DNA from: Bathymodiolus brooksi
Taxonomy: Eukaryota; Mollusca; Bivalvia; Mytilida; Modiolidae
Length of the DNA: 64,000 nucleotides
Reading direction: 5' to 3'
NCBI GenBank assembly: GCA_963680875.1
Contig: OY804588.1
Location: 56,804,369-56,868,368, forward strand
In this document: positions 31,005 through 42,775 of the stretch, one piece after another
How positions within the stretch are numbered: position 1 is the first letter of the stretch
Layout: each line of letters begins with the position of its first letter
Made by a program: the position numbers and the translations under genes
Notes under the pieces: generated by a model
Database searches by the model: none
What the model was told of the DNA's origin: nothing
What the model saw: only the letters and a program-made list of their open reading frames with translations

Positions 31005-31339
31005 AAAAAATTTATCGAATTGATCTTAGTTGGTAGATATTTTTTTATGGTCATTCATTGTTTTCGTGTTAGGAGATGTTACGAATGCCACGGGTTGGTT
31101 CATCGTGGTGTTCTTACCCAAAATTATTAGGAATCTTCGGGTAAATGGAGGATCCAAACATCAACTAAGAAAAAGCAAAACAATAAAAATTACTCTAATG
31201 AAAAATCCGAAAGAGTTCACGCCTTAAATTCTTCGCAAAACTGACACTCAAGACACTGTACCCCAACAATAAGGTGTATTGATTTGGATAATTTGAAAAA
31301 CCGTATGACCTGCTCGTCCTAACGGTGGTTGGACGTCCG

Positions 31340-31445
31340 TTTGTTTGTCTTCGTCCTGTGTCTTGTGCACCCAATGTTGCCAGTGTGTCTCTGGATTGTC
31401 AATTCTTGATTACTCCTTGGGTTTTCTCTAACGTTCATTTCATAC
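31340..31445 (+). repeat. R1 alternative-tail copy with one minisatellite unit
   Basis: Contains gtcttgtgcacccaatgttg, ccagtgtgtctctggattgt and tttctctaacgttcattt. This is the unexpanded version of the sequence in which the 42-bp minisatellite arose at 10.4 kb. Confidence 0.65.
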
Positions 31446-31783
31446 TCATGCTAGACAAAATATCAACCTGCGCACCATTTTAATACAGAAAGCTTTCTGA
31501 TTTTGGAGTATGCGTGAGAAACTTACACTCAGAAGTTTTTATGGTCGATATGCAAGGTACATTGGAAGGGTAACATTTTCTTGCTCTATGTATGTAGCCC
31601 ATCACTTAGAAATGACAGAAAGGTCGTTTTTTCGCGGGAATCGTGATGCTCATGACAACGACAGTGTAAAACATATACGTTAGACATAACCTCCAAATAT
31701 GAAAATATTAATAATAGACATCCTATTTAGTTATTTATTGTAGCAACAAATTCCTTTTAAATGATGTCCCAGCTTCATGGTTA

Positions 31784-31907
31784 GGGTAATGGTGCTTAAT
31801 GCCACTTTCAACAATATTTCAGTTATATCGTGGCGGTCAGTTCTATTGATGGAGGAAACAGAATTACCAGGAGAAAACAACCGACCTGTCACAAGTCACT
31901 GACAAAC
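31784..31907 (-). mobile_element. SINE 3' fragment
   Basis: Contains atgccactttcaacaatatt, tcagttatatcgtggcggtc and ccgacctgtcacaagtcact. The head is missing. Confidence 0.8.
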
Positions 31908-31909
31908 AT

Positions 31910-32856
31910 ATATCTAGTGAAGTATGTCGTTATTTTCAAAAAACATAAATTTGAATTTGAATTCGAAATTGTCATTGACGCTGTCGCCATTGCGAAATAT
32001 TTTATTTATTCATTTTTTAAATTGTTATCGTAAATTAAATTAAGAATAACTGCAATATCAATGAAAACACAATGTTTAACACTAGCTTGAGATGTGTAGA
32101 TTGTAGACTACCGGTATTCCCCCTTTATTCCACCCACACACACACCAAGTTGACACGACTATAAACACTGTTACTAGTATTTTGTTTTACTGAACACTAG
32201 ATTGTAGATTGCACCCTTCCCCTACACCAAGTTGACATGACTATGCAAATTATTATTTTTTCTTGCTCAAGGATAATGGCTTATTTTGTGAGGGTAGACC
32301 ATACTACAGAGTTCTATAGTCAGAGTTCTTCATACCATACATATATTGGCTACTTCTCTCTAAATTATTCCACACAGCAATGTCAATATTTTGGATAAAT
32401 GGCAACATACAACATTTTTAAAATAAAGTTCAAAACAACAAATATTAGCTCCACATAGTTGTGCTGTTTAATTAGAAAACGCACGCGCATGTAGACAGTT
32501 TGTCGCGGAGGAGTTCTCCCATGTCAGCTGGGTGTCTGTGATGTATTACTACGCCAGAATAATCCAGGCATGTACTAATTGTGTTTTAAAGTATAATCTT
32601 AAAATCTAAGACGACGTATCATGGAGGTAAATTCTTTTTTATTGTTTACCTTTCTCGGCTAAGACAGAATTAATCAAAATCCTGTATAACATATTATTAT
32701 TTATGGGTTTTTCCCAGATAAACATTAAAGAGTATACTAATATTAATTTAAAGCCTGCTTCAGTTCTCCTCAATCCCAAAAATTGTCACAGGAAAATATC
32801 AACTTGAAAATGAAGTGACAAAGCACATTGATTACATAAGAAGGGTGTGACTATTG

Positions 32857-32892
<36 letters not shown>

Positions 32893-33234
32893 CTTTGAAT
32901 TTTTGTTGTTGTTTTTTTGTTGTTTTTTTGTTGTTTTTTGTTTTTGTTGTTTTGTTTTTGTTTTCTTTTTCTTTCTTTTTTGCTTACATTAATCGTAAAT
33001 ATAAAGATAGTTAGACTTACACCAAATTCTATGCTCGCAATAACTCATCTAGATCTATAAAATAACACTAACTGTTGCGATTCTGCTGTAAATAAAATAT
33101 TTGCTTATTTGTTCTACAACATACCTGCAGTTAATATATGGACCTAAGAAACACTTCTATGTGATACGTCGTGGGTTAGTTAACTGGTCATGTCAACCCA
33201 ATGACAATAAGAACAGTTTGAAGTTATAAAAATG
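31910..33234. other. Intergenic with a TTTTG-rich tract
   Basis: A long T/G low-complexity run at about 32850-32975 (repeats of ttttg and tgtt). No gene or element border recognised in the remaining sequence. Confidence 0.45.
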
Positions 33235-33370
33235 GAAATCATCAGCAGTAATTCGAAGAAGAACAATGCAATGGCCAAAGGAAAAGCGACAAAAAGACAA
33301 ACAATTGTTGACAAAATAAAGATTGAGCAAGTGGCACCCGTCTTGTTAGTCGTGATATTAGGTAATGGAC
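33235..33370 (-). repeat. R1 copy, degraded
   Basis: Contains ttcgaagaagaacaatgcaa, tggccaaaggaaaag and ggcacccgtcttgttagtcg in R1 order. Confidence 0.55.
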
Positions 33371-33724
33371 ACCAGGTGATCGTTGGAGGTTCTTACACGT
33401 AAAAACTTTCCGATTTTTTCATTGTACCAACCAAATCCTTCGTATATGGGCCCACCATAGTACTATTGTTTCTGCATTAAAATGAAAAACAAAAATACCA
33501 AGCTGCCGCAACAGTTCCAAAATCCACAGGAAAAATCCAAGAAAGAGGCCAAATAGATATCCCTAGCACACATATGCATGACCGCTCTCTTTCCTACCTT
33601 GGGACAGGTACTTCAATGACAAGTGGCGGGGTTAAGCTAGTTATATGGGCGCAAACATTACCCTTGTAGTGAAATGATGCGGTCATGCAAGTGATTTCCA
33701 CTTTGTTTACTACCGATATGCATT

Positions 33725-33950
33725 CGTGCAAATTTTATCACCGTTTTAAACAAGAATAACAGGATGAGTGCTTATCCTGAATTCAAGTCGTATTTTGTAA
33801 AGTTCGTGCTCACACATTTTATGTGTGTGTGTAGTGTATTGTGTATCATTGTTTGTCTTTATCTATTGACCATTATATTGTCTGTCCTTCGATATGCGGT
33901 TTCTGGTTCCCTTTGGTATTTCCAAAATCTTCTTGTAATTTTTTAAAATA
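33725..33950 (+). repeat. R1 copy
   Basis: Contains ttttaaacaagaataacagg, then ttgtgtatcattgtttgtct, tattgtctgtccttcgatat and ccctttggtatttccaaaat. The head is shortened. Confidence 0.6.
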
Positions 33951-34194
33951 AAATAATAAATAATAACGGTCCACAATATAATATAGTCAAACACTACAAT
34001 GCGAAACACGGTTCTATCAAGCCTTAAACAATTTTTACATTTATCTTTAGTCTAGATTATAAATATTTTTTTATCAATGTGTGACTTAAAAGTGTTTTTG
34101 ACATTTACATTCACTGAATATGGTACTGTTTTGACAACTATTTTACCTATTTTGTTCCTTTATTTAAATACTGTTATAGTGACAGCCGGAGACT

Positions 34195-34410
34195 TTGAGC
34201 CGTAATGAGAGCGGGAGGTTTGGCGCTTTAAAATCTGATTCAACCCACAATTTCTTTAGAAATGCCTGTACCAAGTCAGGGTCATTGCGGTTTTCACAGT
34301 TTTCCGGTTGTTGACTGATTTTGTCTGTTTACATAATTATGAGTTTTGACTTTCCCTTTGTAAGATTGTTCGGAGTTCGGTAATTTTGTTATTACCCTTA
34401 ATTAATTATA
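34195..34410 (+). repeat. Bivalve interspersed repeat (ATGCCTGTACCAAGTCAGG type)
   Basis: The phrases ctttagaaatgcctgtacca, agtcagg and gactttccctttgtaagatt with cggagttcggtaattttg match, from memory, an abundant dispersed repeat in mussel genomes. The copy is diverged. No coding sequence. Confidence 0.5.
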
Positions 34411-34491
34411 ATAGTTACACCATAGTGTTGTCGTAGTAAGTCAATAATTTGATATGATTTATCTAGATTTCATTAGTCTTGATGGATTTTT

Positions 34492-34590
34492 GGCCTGAGT
34501 GATCAAATGATTTAGGTCTTTGACTTGTGACCACTCGTCTAATACCAATCGAATGCAAGTTCGCGCCGCGATGCCCACCTCATGTGTCAA
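34492..34590 (+). mobile_element. SINE head fragment
   Basis: The segment ggcctgagtgatcaaatgat then gcaagttcgcgccgcgat resembles the head and B box of the SINE at 30740-30850. The 3' domain is absent. Confidence 0.45.
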
Positions 34591-34814
34591 GGTTTCAATA
34601 AACCTGATATTGGTGGAATTGTTGACCATCACTGTTTAAATATTCTTTTCTTAATTTAAATTCTACGGTATTTAATTTAATTTGCATAGATTGTTCTTTT
34701 CTTACACAATTCCTAGATTACATTACTATAAAAAGGAGGAAATACAGAATTTAATATATAAATGTTTTCTAAAATTTTAAATCTGAGTAATGCTGTCATA
34801 TAATACTGACATTT

Positions 34815-34965
34815 GACTTTGGTTCAATCTTCAGTTGCCTGTGTAATAGTTTGTGGATCATTGTTTATTCTTTGGTGCTTTTCTTTTGATCATTCTGTGT
34901 TCTGTTTTCCTTCGATTTACGGATTATGATTACCCATTTGGTATCATCAAACTTGTATACATACG
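34815..34965 (+). repeat. R1 tail copy
   Basis: Contains gtgtaatagtttgtggatca, ttgtttattctttggtgctt and cttcgatttacggattatga, then tacccatttggtatcatcaa. Confidence 0.6.
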
Positions 34966-35559
34966 AGACAATTGTCTCTGAATATAAACTGATTTGCACG
35001 AGGCTACAGAACAGCCAGAAATGCGAGGCTTACCGTTCATTTCCCGCCTTTTTTGTCGAATACAAATAACTCGTAGATAGTCTTAGAGATAAGGCATGCA
35101 TATTGTGTTTATCGCGCAATGCTAAGCCAGTTGAAACTGTCGGAATAAAACGAAAAAAGTAATAAATCACAACCAACCTTTTAATTTGTTCTCTTCGTGG
35201 ATTCATGGTCACCACAAGACTTGTACAGTTAGTGACGATTTATCCAAAAAAATATACCGTATTCAATGCAATTTGCCTGTTCAAATAGAACGATTAAAGG
35301 AGAAAATGATTCACTAACAAGGCCGTAACTAGCGTCTCATTTCTGGTGAGGCAAGGAGTCTGGGGGCCGGTCCCCAGCAGGTCCAGGGTCTCGGATCCCG
35401 GGCTTTATTTGAAATTGCAAATGTATTTTGGCTATGAAAATGATCGTACACATGTAATTAAAGTGGTTGTTTTAATAGTCAAAATTACCATCCAATTTTG
35501 AACTGATATTAGGAATTCATGGCTTTAGAAAGAAAGAAGTCATGTGGTGGTTATGTGTT

Positions 35560-35973
35560 CAATGAAAAAAGCAAATCGAACTAAATTCAACACAATAGTA
35601 CGACAATTTGCGATACATGTAGTAGATATGATATAAAGATATGAATTATCACTCAAGCTGCAGTGTTCCAATTTTCCTGTGTCCCGTTTCGTCAAATCTC
35701 TGTGAACATGGAGCATGGTCAAACCACACAACCTTTCTTCGCCCATTGTAGCTCTTTCCCACGTTTTGAGTCTCCGAAGTGATGAGAATGATTTTTCACA
35801 TTAAACACTAGTTACGGGGAGTGTCCACAGTATTATGAAGATAAGCCTAATATTGGTGTAGAAGTCTTCACGCGCGTAACTCAGAGATTGCTGGATATAT
35901 TTTTTTTTTTTAACCCGTCATGGAATTTCATTCTCCATTTGGCTATGTCGGGTCTCCATGTAGCTAAGTCAGG
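35560..35973 (-). pseudogene. hAT transposase C-terminal dimerisation domain, broken
   Basis: Scattered in-frame blocks are visible on the minus strand. They include a block ending TLPVTSV, then SFSSLRRLKTWERATMGEER and LCGLTMLHVHRDL. This is the hAT C-terminal dimerisation motif (usually VTSATAERSFSxLRRLKT...). At least one stop interrupts it. Confidence 0.7.
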
Positions 35974-36399
35974 CTAATCTGCCCGAAAGACAGTCGACAA
36001 CTCATCTACCAAGTTTTCGAACTTGCTGGGTATCAGATACTGACCTAGCATCATTTGCCGCTGATCACCAGGAAATCTGCGCTCGAGTTCATTGTTAACG
36101 TGGTCAAGAAAGGCAAAGTACATTATTGTTCGCCATAATTGTTTGGCAGAATTGACATTTGGGTCATCTCTATGAACATGTTTACCTACCCTTTTCCTTG
36201 GTTGAAACACTACTTTCATTGTGTCTGCAATAATTTGTGCTATATCGAAAAGTTCTGAAATTTTCTCATCCGTTCTATGTCCTTTTAACGTATTGAGGGT
36301 ATTTTGGGCCTCATCAAATTCAACAACCATATCGCAATTTGTCTTTTGAAGGAAAAGTGTTACGGGTTTCAAAAATGACATAACATACCGGGCTACCAC
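35974..36399 (-). pseudogene. hAT transposase fragment, helical insertion
   Basis: 141 codons continuing the same transposase in another frame. Seen are DVVEFDEAQNTL-like text, TDEKISELFDIAQIIADTM, PRKRVGKHVHRDDPN and LDHVNNELERRFPGDQRQ. The VNNELERRF stretch is a typical hAT insertion-domain feature. It is truncated at both ends by frameshifts or stops. A poly-A/T run (35898-35912) lies just downstream. Confidence 0.75.
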
Positions 36400-36430
36400 G
36401 ATTGCAATTATGAACTCGGATCCTCTAACA

Positions 36431-36815
36431 TTATCCTGTGACCACTAGCTTTTGATTGTCTTCAATTTTTATGAGTGATTCATAGATTTTTGAGTAGTTT
36501 GTGATGATCGCCGAAAGAGAATCAACAAGCGCCGTCCAACGTGTTTCACTGAGCGGTTGCAAAACCTTCTTACTTGCTGCCTGTTGCAATATCTGCCCAC
36601 TTACATCTTCCTCCTCTGCAGCTTCCAAAATCTGCTCAAGAAGGTCCGAATCAATCCCCAATTCACCCTTAAGAATATTTTTTCTGTTCGCCAAGGCGCA
36701 GACAAACCAGGTTAATTGAACCACGTTGTCTATTATGTTCCTGACTGGATTCACAGACTTACAGCTATGTGTCACAACAAAGTTTAGATTGTGTGATCGA
36801 CAGTGGACGTATTAG
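36431..36815 (-). pseudogene. hAT transposase fragment, middle
   Basis: About 128 codons with the hAT hallmark just inside the catalytic region (YVHCRSHNLNFVV and LSETRWTALVDSLSAI). The RNase-H-like hAT core (DDE) begins upstream of the truncation, so the first catalytic residues are lost. The ETRW block matches the 52-kDa-repressor-like and ZMYM-like hAT transposases of animals. A frame change separates it from the next fragment. Confidence 0.75.
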
Positions 36816-36821
36816 ACAAAA

Positions 36822-37433
36822 TCAACATAAAGGGATACACAAGACACCTTTGTAAATCATTTATTAATAAAAATTGACTAAATTTTTAGTGAAAGGTAGT
36901 TATGGCCTTGCAACTAGTTAACACAAGAATCACTTCGAATACGGCCTCGGTGAATCTGTTTTTCTATTAGCTTCATTAGAAGTCAAAAAAAATTTTGACT
37001 AAATTTTAATGTTATCATCATACACATTTAGTTCTATCGAATATATCTTAATATTATCAATGTTGTTTAATGTTTATATCATCGCATAGATTCAATGTTA
37101 ACATCATTTTTTTTAATGTTACAATCGATTAGATTCAATGATAGCATCAATTTGATTAAATGTCATCACAGAATACATTTAATGTTATCATAAAACATAT
37201 GTATAATTATCGAATATATTTAATGTTATCGAATGTAATTAAAGTAAGTAAATGTATTTCAACGTTATTATCAAATATAACTAACGGCTACAAGTAGCTT
37301 TTCTCAAATATATATTATTTTATGTAATAGCACTAAAGAGTTGTTTTTTCTATATAAGTAGTAAAAATACAAAAACTATTTTTTTTTTAATAAATGATTT
37401 ACAAAGGTGTCTTGTGTATCCTTTTATGTTGAT
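36822..37433. repeat. Inverted repeat (~50-bp arms) around AT-rich tandem DNA
   Basis: Left arm 36822-36870 and right arm about 37383-37433 are complementary (gatacacaagacacctttgt / acaaaggtgtcttgtgtatc). Between them lies a decayed ~30-bp repeat with the phrases aatgttatca and ttcaatgtta (36995-37275). The right arm runs into the LINE reading frame, so the left arm is an inverted copy of the LINE breakpoint region. Confidence 0.65.
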
Positions 37434-37787
37434 ACTGACAGCACATATGAAGAACTTTTAACAAAATCCAAATTACCCACTTTAAAAATCAGGCGAATTA
37501 GAACTATAGCCATTGAAACATTCAAAATTGTCAATAAAACCAGTCCTTTGTACTTACATGATTTAATTACAATTAAACAAAGTAAATATTCTTTCAGATA
37601 CCAAAATACTGCTAGTATACCATCAACCAGAACAACTAGGTATGGTATTAAAACTTTTAAATATTTTGCTGCCAAAACATGGAATGAGCTACCAAACCAC
37701 TTTAGATTGGAAAATTCTTTTAAACAATTCAAAAACTTGATTAGTTCATGGAATGGTAGCTCATGCCACTGTAATGCTTATAGATAG
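37407..37787 (+). pseudogene. LINE ORF2 C-terminal fragment
   Basis: About 120 codons matching the C-terminus common to invertebrate CR1/jockey-like elements: STYEELLTKSKLPTLKIRRI, FKIVNKTSPLYLHDL, SFRYQN, TTRYGIKTFKYFAAKTWNEL and a closing SSWNGSSCHC. The frame is open to its natural stop, but the RT domain is missing, so it is a dead fragment. The first few codons lie in the inverted-repeat arm. Confidence 0.8.
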
Positions 37788-38100
37788 CTTTAAAGCATAA
37801 TTTTATTTATTTATTTGTTTTGTTTATCTGTGATGCTTTTGAAATCTGTGCTTTGTCTTTAATTATAGTCATTTTTAGGCTGCTTATGTTAATTTATTTA
37901 CTTAGTGCTTGAAATTTTAATTAGTTTAAATTATATTTAATATAGATGTTTTAATTTTTGCTAGTATTTTTATGTATGTATGCATGTATGTTGTTTTTTA
38001 TATATGTGTAGTCGATTTGAAAAGCTCATTAGAGCTTGTGTTTTATGTATTTTATGATATATATCGACTTTAAATAAAACTTTATTTATTTATTTATTTA
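37407..38100 (+). mobile_element. Truncated CR1/jockey-like LINE with (TTTA)n tail
   Basis: A 5'-truncated LINE with its ORF2 C-terminus at 37407-37787, an untranslated region of about 300 bp, and a tatttatttatttattta tail ending near 38100. Confidence 0.8.
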
Positions 38101-39020
38101 CTATGACAACAATGGACTCATGTATATATAACAAAAATTTAAAATGTTGATCTCACATTTGATCATATCGTAAATGGCTACAATCTGAGTATAGAGTAAT
38201 TTTAAATAGTTATGACAAGAGAACGTGTCATGCGTTGGCCTTTTGTGCTGATTATGACATATTTTTTTACCAATCTGTTTGCCTTGAACAATTTGCTTGC
38301 ATAAGACTTTATCTTTTTATCTCTCTTTGGACTGTCATACGAAAAAAAACCAACATCATAGCAATGTGCGATTATGATATAAGAAATAGATTTGGCATCC
38401 AGACAAACTATTGTCACGGTTCAAGATGGTTAACTTAATGAAGTATTTCCCCTTACTGAAAGAGTGCCTTCCCCCCATTCACGGTATCAGTATCCTTTAT
38501 CGCTTCTTTCATTGTGTGGAATAATAAGTATATCATTCTTAATTAAATATCCCTTTACTGGAGAAACAGACATCGATTTTGATGTCTATTACATTACATA
38601 ATAAAAGTAGAAATGATAAGATAAGTTGGCAGTCTAAGGCAAAACGGTTTTTGTTTGTTGATAGTATGGAGCCTGCACAATGCTACAATAGGGTTAAGGT
38701 TATGGTTATAATGTTTAACGCCACGTTTTTCTTTCGTTGTTGTTATTATACCTTACATTATATATTATATATAAAATAAATGTGATGTTTTTACAAAATT
38801 GGTACCCCAGGGAAACATCACTGTTGTTCACCGGTCGACAAATGTTATGTTCCATGTATGTCCGAAAATGTATCCGTTTTTACATTCCGGAATTACAATC
38901 TTGACCGGAAGTTAAAAACACAAATATGAAGTTTATGAAAACACAAGATAAAAACACACAAATAAGTCTTTATTGCATCCAACATTATTGTAAATAGAGT
39001 TTCGGTATAATAAATCAATT
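38101..39020. other. Intergenic with a weak SINE scrap
   Basis: A short piece resembling the SINE 3' end (aagg ttatggttataatgtttaac then gccac) lies at 38697-38730. No other feature supported. Confidence 0.4.
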
Positions 39021-39073
39021 ATTGCCTGCACTTGCGGTGAACAATTATGATGTTCACCTTAAGTGCAGGCAAT
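39021..39073. repeat. Hairpin, ~22-bp stem
   Basis: The arms tattgcctgcactt and aagtgcaggcaata, plus ggtgaac and gttcacc, surround the loop aattatgat. The stem is nearly perfect. Confidence 0.7.
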
Positions 39074-39236
39074 AGTTGTATATTGTTGTTGTTGATGGTA
39101 CGTTACGGAGACTGCACAATTTTACCTCCGAAAGTGGAGAGTAGGAACAGATTTGATGAACTGAAAAACTAAAAATACCACACTGTCGGAACATTTCCAA
39201 AATCAAATCAATTGAATAATCGTAGAAAGGGTGGGT

Positions 39237-39431
39237 GGGGGGGGGGGGGGGGGGGGATCGATACACCTAACACACAAATACCAAATACATGACCACTTAC
39301 TTTCCTGGTTTGGTGCAGATAGGAGCCCAAACAATCATTGTGATATGTGTATTCCAGTATGGTTAGGACTTTGTGGTATTTATAGTCGGTTTCATTAAGT
39401 TTGCAGCTGTATCGTGACTATCCAGACGTAT

Positions 39432-39463
<32 letters not shown>
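39237..39463. repeat. Two long G homopolymer runs
   Basis: G-rich runs at about 39238-39256 and 39432-39463, the latter about 32 bases. Their lengths are uncertain in any assembly. On one strand they could form G-quadruplexes. Confidence 0.8.
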
Positions 39464-39465
<2 letters not shown>

Positions 39466-39710
39466 ATATATAGTTAGCAAATGTGTGAATTCATCGGCCT
39501 TGGAAAGTATGAAGAGAATTTTTTAAACAGCTATTGTCAACACTTCCATCGAACAATTACCTCTCATCTCAGCTCATTGAATATTAAAATGCCAAAGACA
39601 TACGACGTTGGAAACACAGGGACGGATGATTCGATCTCGAACTAAATATAGATATAAACTGGGTCAATGATATCCTCGCGGACTAATAGTTCACCTCGAG
39701 AGTTATCGAC

Positions 39711-40483
39711 CACAGGCACTTGTTTCATTCAAAAAATATATGCCCCCTCCTCTTCCTTACTTCAAGGTAAACATCTACCTTTTTCCCCTTCCCCACTTCG
39801 CCTCAATATTTTTCGCTTATTTGTGATCCTTTCGCTGACCCAATTATATCGTTACACTCCCGAGATATTTCTCTTTTCGACTGTTACATTTAAATATATC
39901 TACCGGGCCCCCCTCAGACAAATTGGACAAGAATAGTCAGCGAATGTGACTTATTAAAAATTTTAGTCAATGAAACGGATACAACCACTTCCGGTCCGGT
40001 TTAAATTGATTTAGAAAAGAAAAAAAAAGGTGCTTTAAAAATCAAATGTCAGTATTTTGGAGTTGAACATATTTTCATAATCTGCATTGGAACAATTATC
40101 TGTATTTTAAAGGCTTACTTTACATTTGAGAGGAGATGATCATGTGGCATTGTTACACATGGCCGGTCTAGAGAATTCCGAATGCATATGAAAAATTCAG
40201 CGCAAACCGGGAGTGGCTGTATCCGTTTCATTGACTAAAATTTTTGATAAGCCACATTCGCTGACTATTCTTGTCCAATTTGTCTGAGGGTAGATATATT
40301 TAAATGTGACAGTCGAAAAGAGAAATATCTCGGGAGTGTAACGATATAATTGGGTCAGCGACAGGATCACAAATAAGTGAAAAATATTGAGGCGAAGTGG
40401 GGAAGGGGAAAAGGGTAGATGTTTACCTTGAAGTAAGGAAGAGGAGGGGGGCATATATTTTTTGAATGAAACAAGTGGCTGTG
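39711..40483. mobile_element. Foldback DNA element, 773 bp, ~285-bp inverted repeats, 8-bp TSD
   Basis: The left arm (39711 to about 39995) and right arm (about 40205 to 40483) are reverse complements with few differences. The tips are cacaggcacttgtttcattc and gaatgaaacaagtggctgtg. TTATCGAC lies exactly outside both ends (39703-39710 and 40484-40491). A unique spacer of about 210 bp separates the arms. No transposase frame. The 8-bp duplication fits hAT, P or Merlin-type elements. The CACAG tip does not settle which. Confidence 0.9.
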
Positions 40484-40630
40484 TTATCGACCCAGTGATA
40501 GTAATAAAATCTAGCAAATTAATTTGGTACGCACGACGCATTTTTGTAATAACCGTCATCAAGTACTCTCATAGTCAAAGCATTGGGAAGCCAAATGTTT
40601 TCTTAAAACAATCTTTGGAAGCTAGACAAT

Positions 40631-40731
40631 GGGTTTATGGTGTTTAACGTCACTTTCAACAATATTTCAGTTATATCGTGGCGGTCAGTTTTATTGGTGA
40701 AGAAAACCGGTGTACCCGGAGAAAACCACCG
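40631..40731 (-). mobile_element. SINE 3' fragment
   Basis: Contains ggtgtttaacgtcactttca, acaatatttcagttatatcg and cggtgtacccggagaaaacc. Confidence 0.8.
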
Positions 40732-40871
40732 CTAGAAATTCAAAGGGTCTACATTTAAGTAATGTGGTATGTAGTCAGTCGTTCGAATAACATGTTAGAA
40801 TATATTATACCTAATGTTAAGGAGTCATTTCGAAATATATCGAATAGATTGAAGGTTCCGAAGGTTTCACG

Positions 40872-41120
40872 AGACCGTCGTGGTCGTGATCGTATGGTAG
40901 TTGGATTTACACCTACCAATGCAATTAGTGCCTATCGCCACTACCGTTGTGAATTCGAACCCTGCTCATGACGAGGTGTAATCGATACAACAATATGTGA
41001 TAAAGTTTTCAGTGAATTCTGGCAGGTCGGTGGTTTTCTCCGGATACTCCGGTTTCCTCCACCAATAAAGCTGACAACCACGATATAACTGAAATATTGT
41101 TGAAAGTGGCGTTAAACACA
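40872..41120 (+). mobile_element. Full-length tRNA-derived SINE
   Basis: Head accgtcgtggtcgtgatcgt, B box gtgaattcgaaccctgc, middle ggcaggtcggtggttttctc, 3' domain gatataactgaaatattgtt then gaaagtggcgttaaac. Same family as 28861-29122. Confidence 0.85.
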
Positions 41121-41879
41121 TTATCTTTAACCCTATCGTGTAAATGATTGGATCTTTGTGTTAACATGAAAAGTTGAGAGAGTTTTTATAGTAAACTTAA
41201 AACCAGAATCGATACAATAGAATATAGATTATAAAACCAGATTACCTACAGCAAGAATCCAATTTTAGCTTTCTCGACACGGTCATTGATAACCTTTTTG
41301 ATCCATGATAACCTGTTGGTCAGATAATATTTCATGGTCAAGTGAGTGAATCGAGTTATTCTATATATATGATTAGAAATACGTCAAGTACCGTAGATTT
41401 TCTCTGGTAAATGAGTTCATTTGTAGTATTAGTAAGATACCATCGCTTCTGTTTTTGTTTTGAAAAAGTAATTAGGCATTAATAGTACACAACAGTGAGA
41501 CATGAAATTGATAAGAAATCAGATTAATATTTGGGGAAAGCGTTATATTTTCTACATAAGTGTTCAAAATGCCCTCCCCTCCCCCCCGCCCCCCCCCCCC
41601 CCCAAAATGAAAACAAAACAAAACAAAACAAAAACAAACCAAAAAAAGAAAAACACAAAAAAACCAAAAAAAAAAACCCAAAAAACAAAGGCAAAAAACA
41701 AAAACAAATACAAACAAACAAAAATACCTTAAATAAATAAAATAATAATAAGCTATAGTATTTTATATTGGAGAGGGTCAGATTCTATAGTCGCAGACAA
41801 AATATTTTTGACGAGTTCGAAATAAGGACATCATAGCATGACTAATTATCGGGAAATTTTGGTTCTAAGTGTCAATTAA
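41121..41879. other. Intergenic with C- and A-rich low complexity
   Basis: A C-rich run at 41574-41604 is followed by about 115 bases of A-rich sequence (repeats of aaaac). Reading frames across it are artefacts of composition. Confidence 0.6.
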
Positions 41880-42045
41880 GTTTTTATTTGGGTTCATGTT
41901 GCTCGATCTTTAGTTTTCTGTGTAATGTTTTTTTTAGATCGTTTGTATGTCCTTGTTACCCTTTTCTATTGGTCATTGTATTTTCTGTCCTTCTATTTAC
42001 GGTTTTTGACCCATATGGTAGCTTCAAACCTTTCTTTTAATTGAC
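41880..42045 (+). repeat. R1 tail copy
   Basis: Contains gggttcatgttgctcgatct, ttagttttctgtgtaatgtt, tgtccttctatttacggttt and cccatatggtagcttcaaac. Confidence 0.65.
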
Positions 42046-42051
42046 AATTAA

Positions 42052-42396
42052 AGGGATATTAAAGCTCATTTTGGTAATTTTTTGTATCTCTTGAAAACTT
42101 GCAATCGGTTCAATAAATGATATTTATGAAACATTAACCCGGTTTTTATCAATGAAACTTTGTAAAAGTGACATATTTCGTTGATAATTCTGTCATATCT
42201 TGCGGTTTTTCCATTAATTGAATTTGTGCTTCCTGGACAAAAATTCATTTCGACCCTTTTAAGTGATATTTTAACGATATTAGGGATTATATGGGCGTGC
42301 AAAGTATTTTTGGATTGTTTTTACAATTAAATTGAAAAGAAACAACCTTCGTCACGAGTTGAAAAAATATATGTTAAGACGAGCTTTAATATCCCT
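42052..42396. mobile_element. TTAA-flanked MITE, 345 bp
   Basis: The ends agggatattaaagctc and gagctttaatatccct are perfect inverted repeats. TTAA flanks both (42048-42051 and 42397-42400). No transposase. It lies directly at the end of an R1 copy. Its ends differ from the other TTAA MITE at 5244-5514. Confidence 0.85.
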
Positions 42397-42400
42397 TTAA

Positions 42401-42775
42401 ATTTAATTTAGGTTTGTTCAATCAAGTCCTGATATCGTAAAATCTTTAATTTTAAGGTACAGACACAATTACTTACATTAGTTTATAATACTGTGAAGTT
42501 ATTATTAATCGTGGGGTTCTAATTTTCGATGATTTCGTGGTCCAATTAAATCACGAAAATAAAAATCATAACGAAATACAATTTTCCCATTGATTGTTGC
42601 CGGTAATGTTTGAAACCACGAATTCAAGAACCCATGGATCAATGCATTTTGTAGAAGTACAGTACTTTCACAGTAATTATCTGTATATGTATATAAAATG
42701 TACATTTATAAACAGAATTTGCCAATATACTCATTATTTAAAAAAAATCCGTTTCATCACATTAACAGGGATGTT
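42401..42775. other. Intergenic, nothing identified
   Basis: AT-rich, no supported feature. Confidence 0.4.

Larger units (their letters stand above)
35321..36815 (-). mobile_element. hAT transposon remnant, 5'-truncated
   Basis: Minus-strand transposase pieces occupy 35540-36815. The 3' terminus lies near 35321 (caaggccgtaactagc), followed inward by a G/C-rich stretch, as in hAT ends. The 5' side is cut at about 36815 by an inverted-repeat segment. No target duplication can be scored. Confidence 0.7.

Noticed and set aside
39432..39463. G32 run as a functional G-quadruplex element
   Set aside because: The homopolymer length is unreliable and nothing nearby suggests a function; listed only as a repeat.
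41472..41740. Phe/Cys-rich and Lys-rich ORFs
   Set aside because: Translation of A-, T- and C-rich low complexity.
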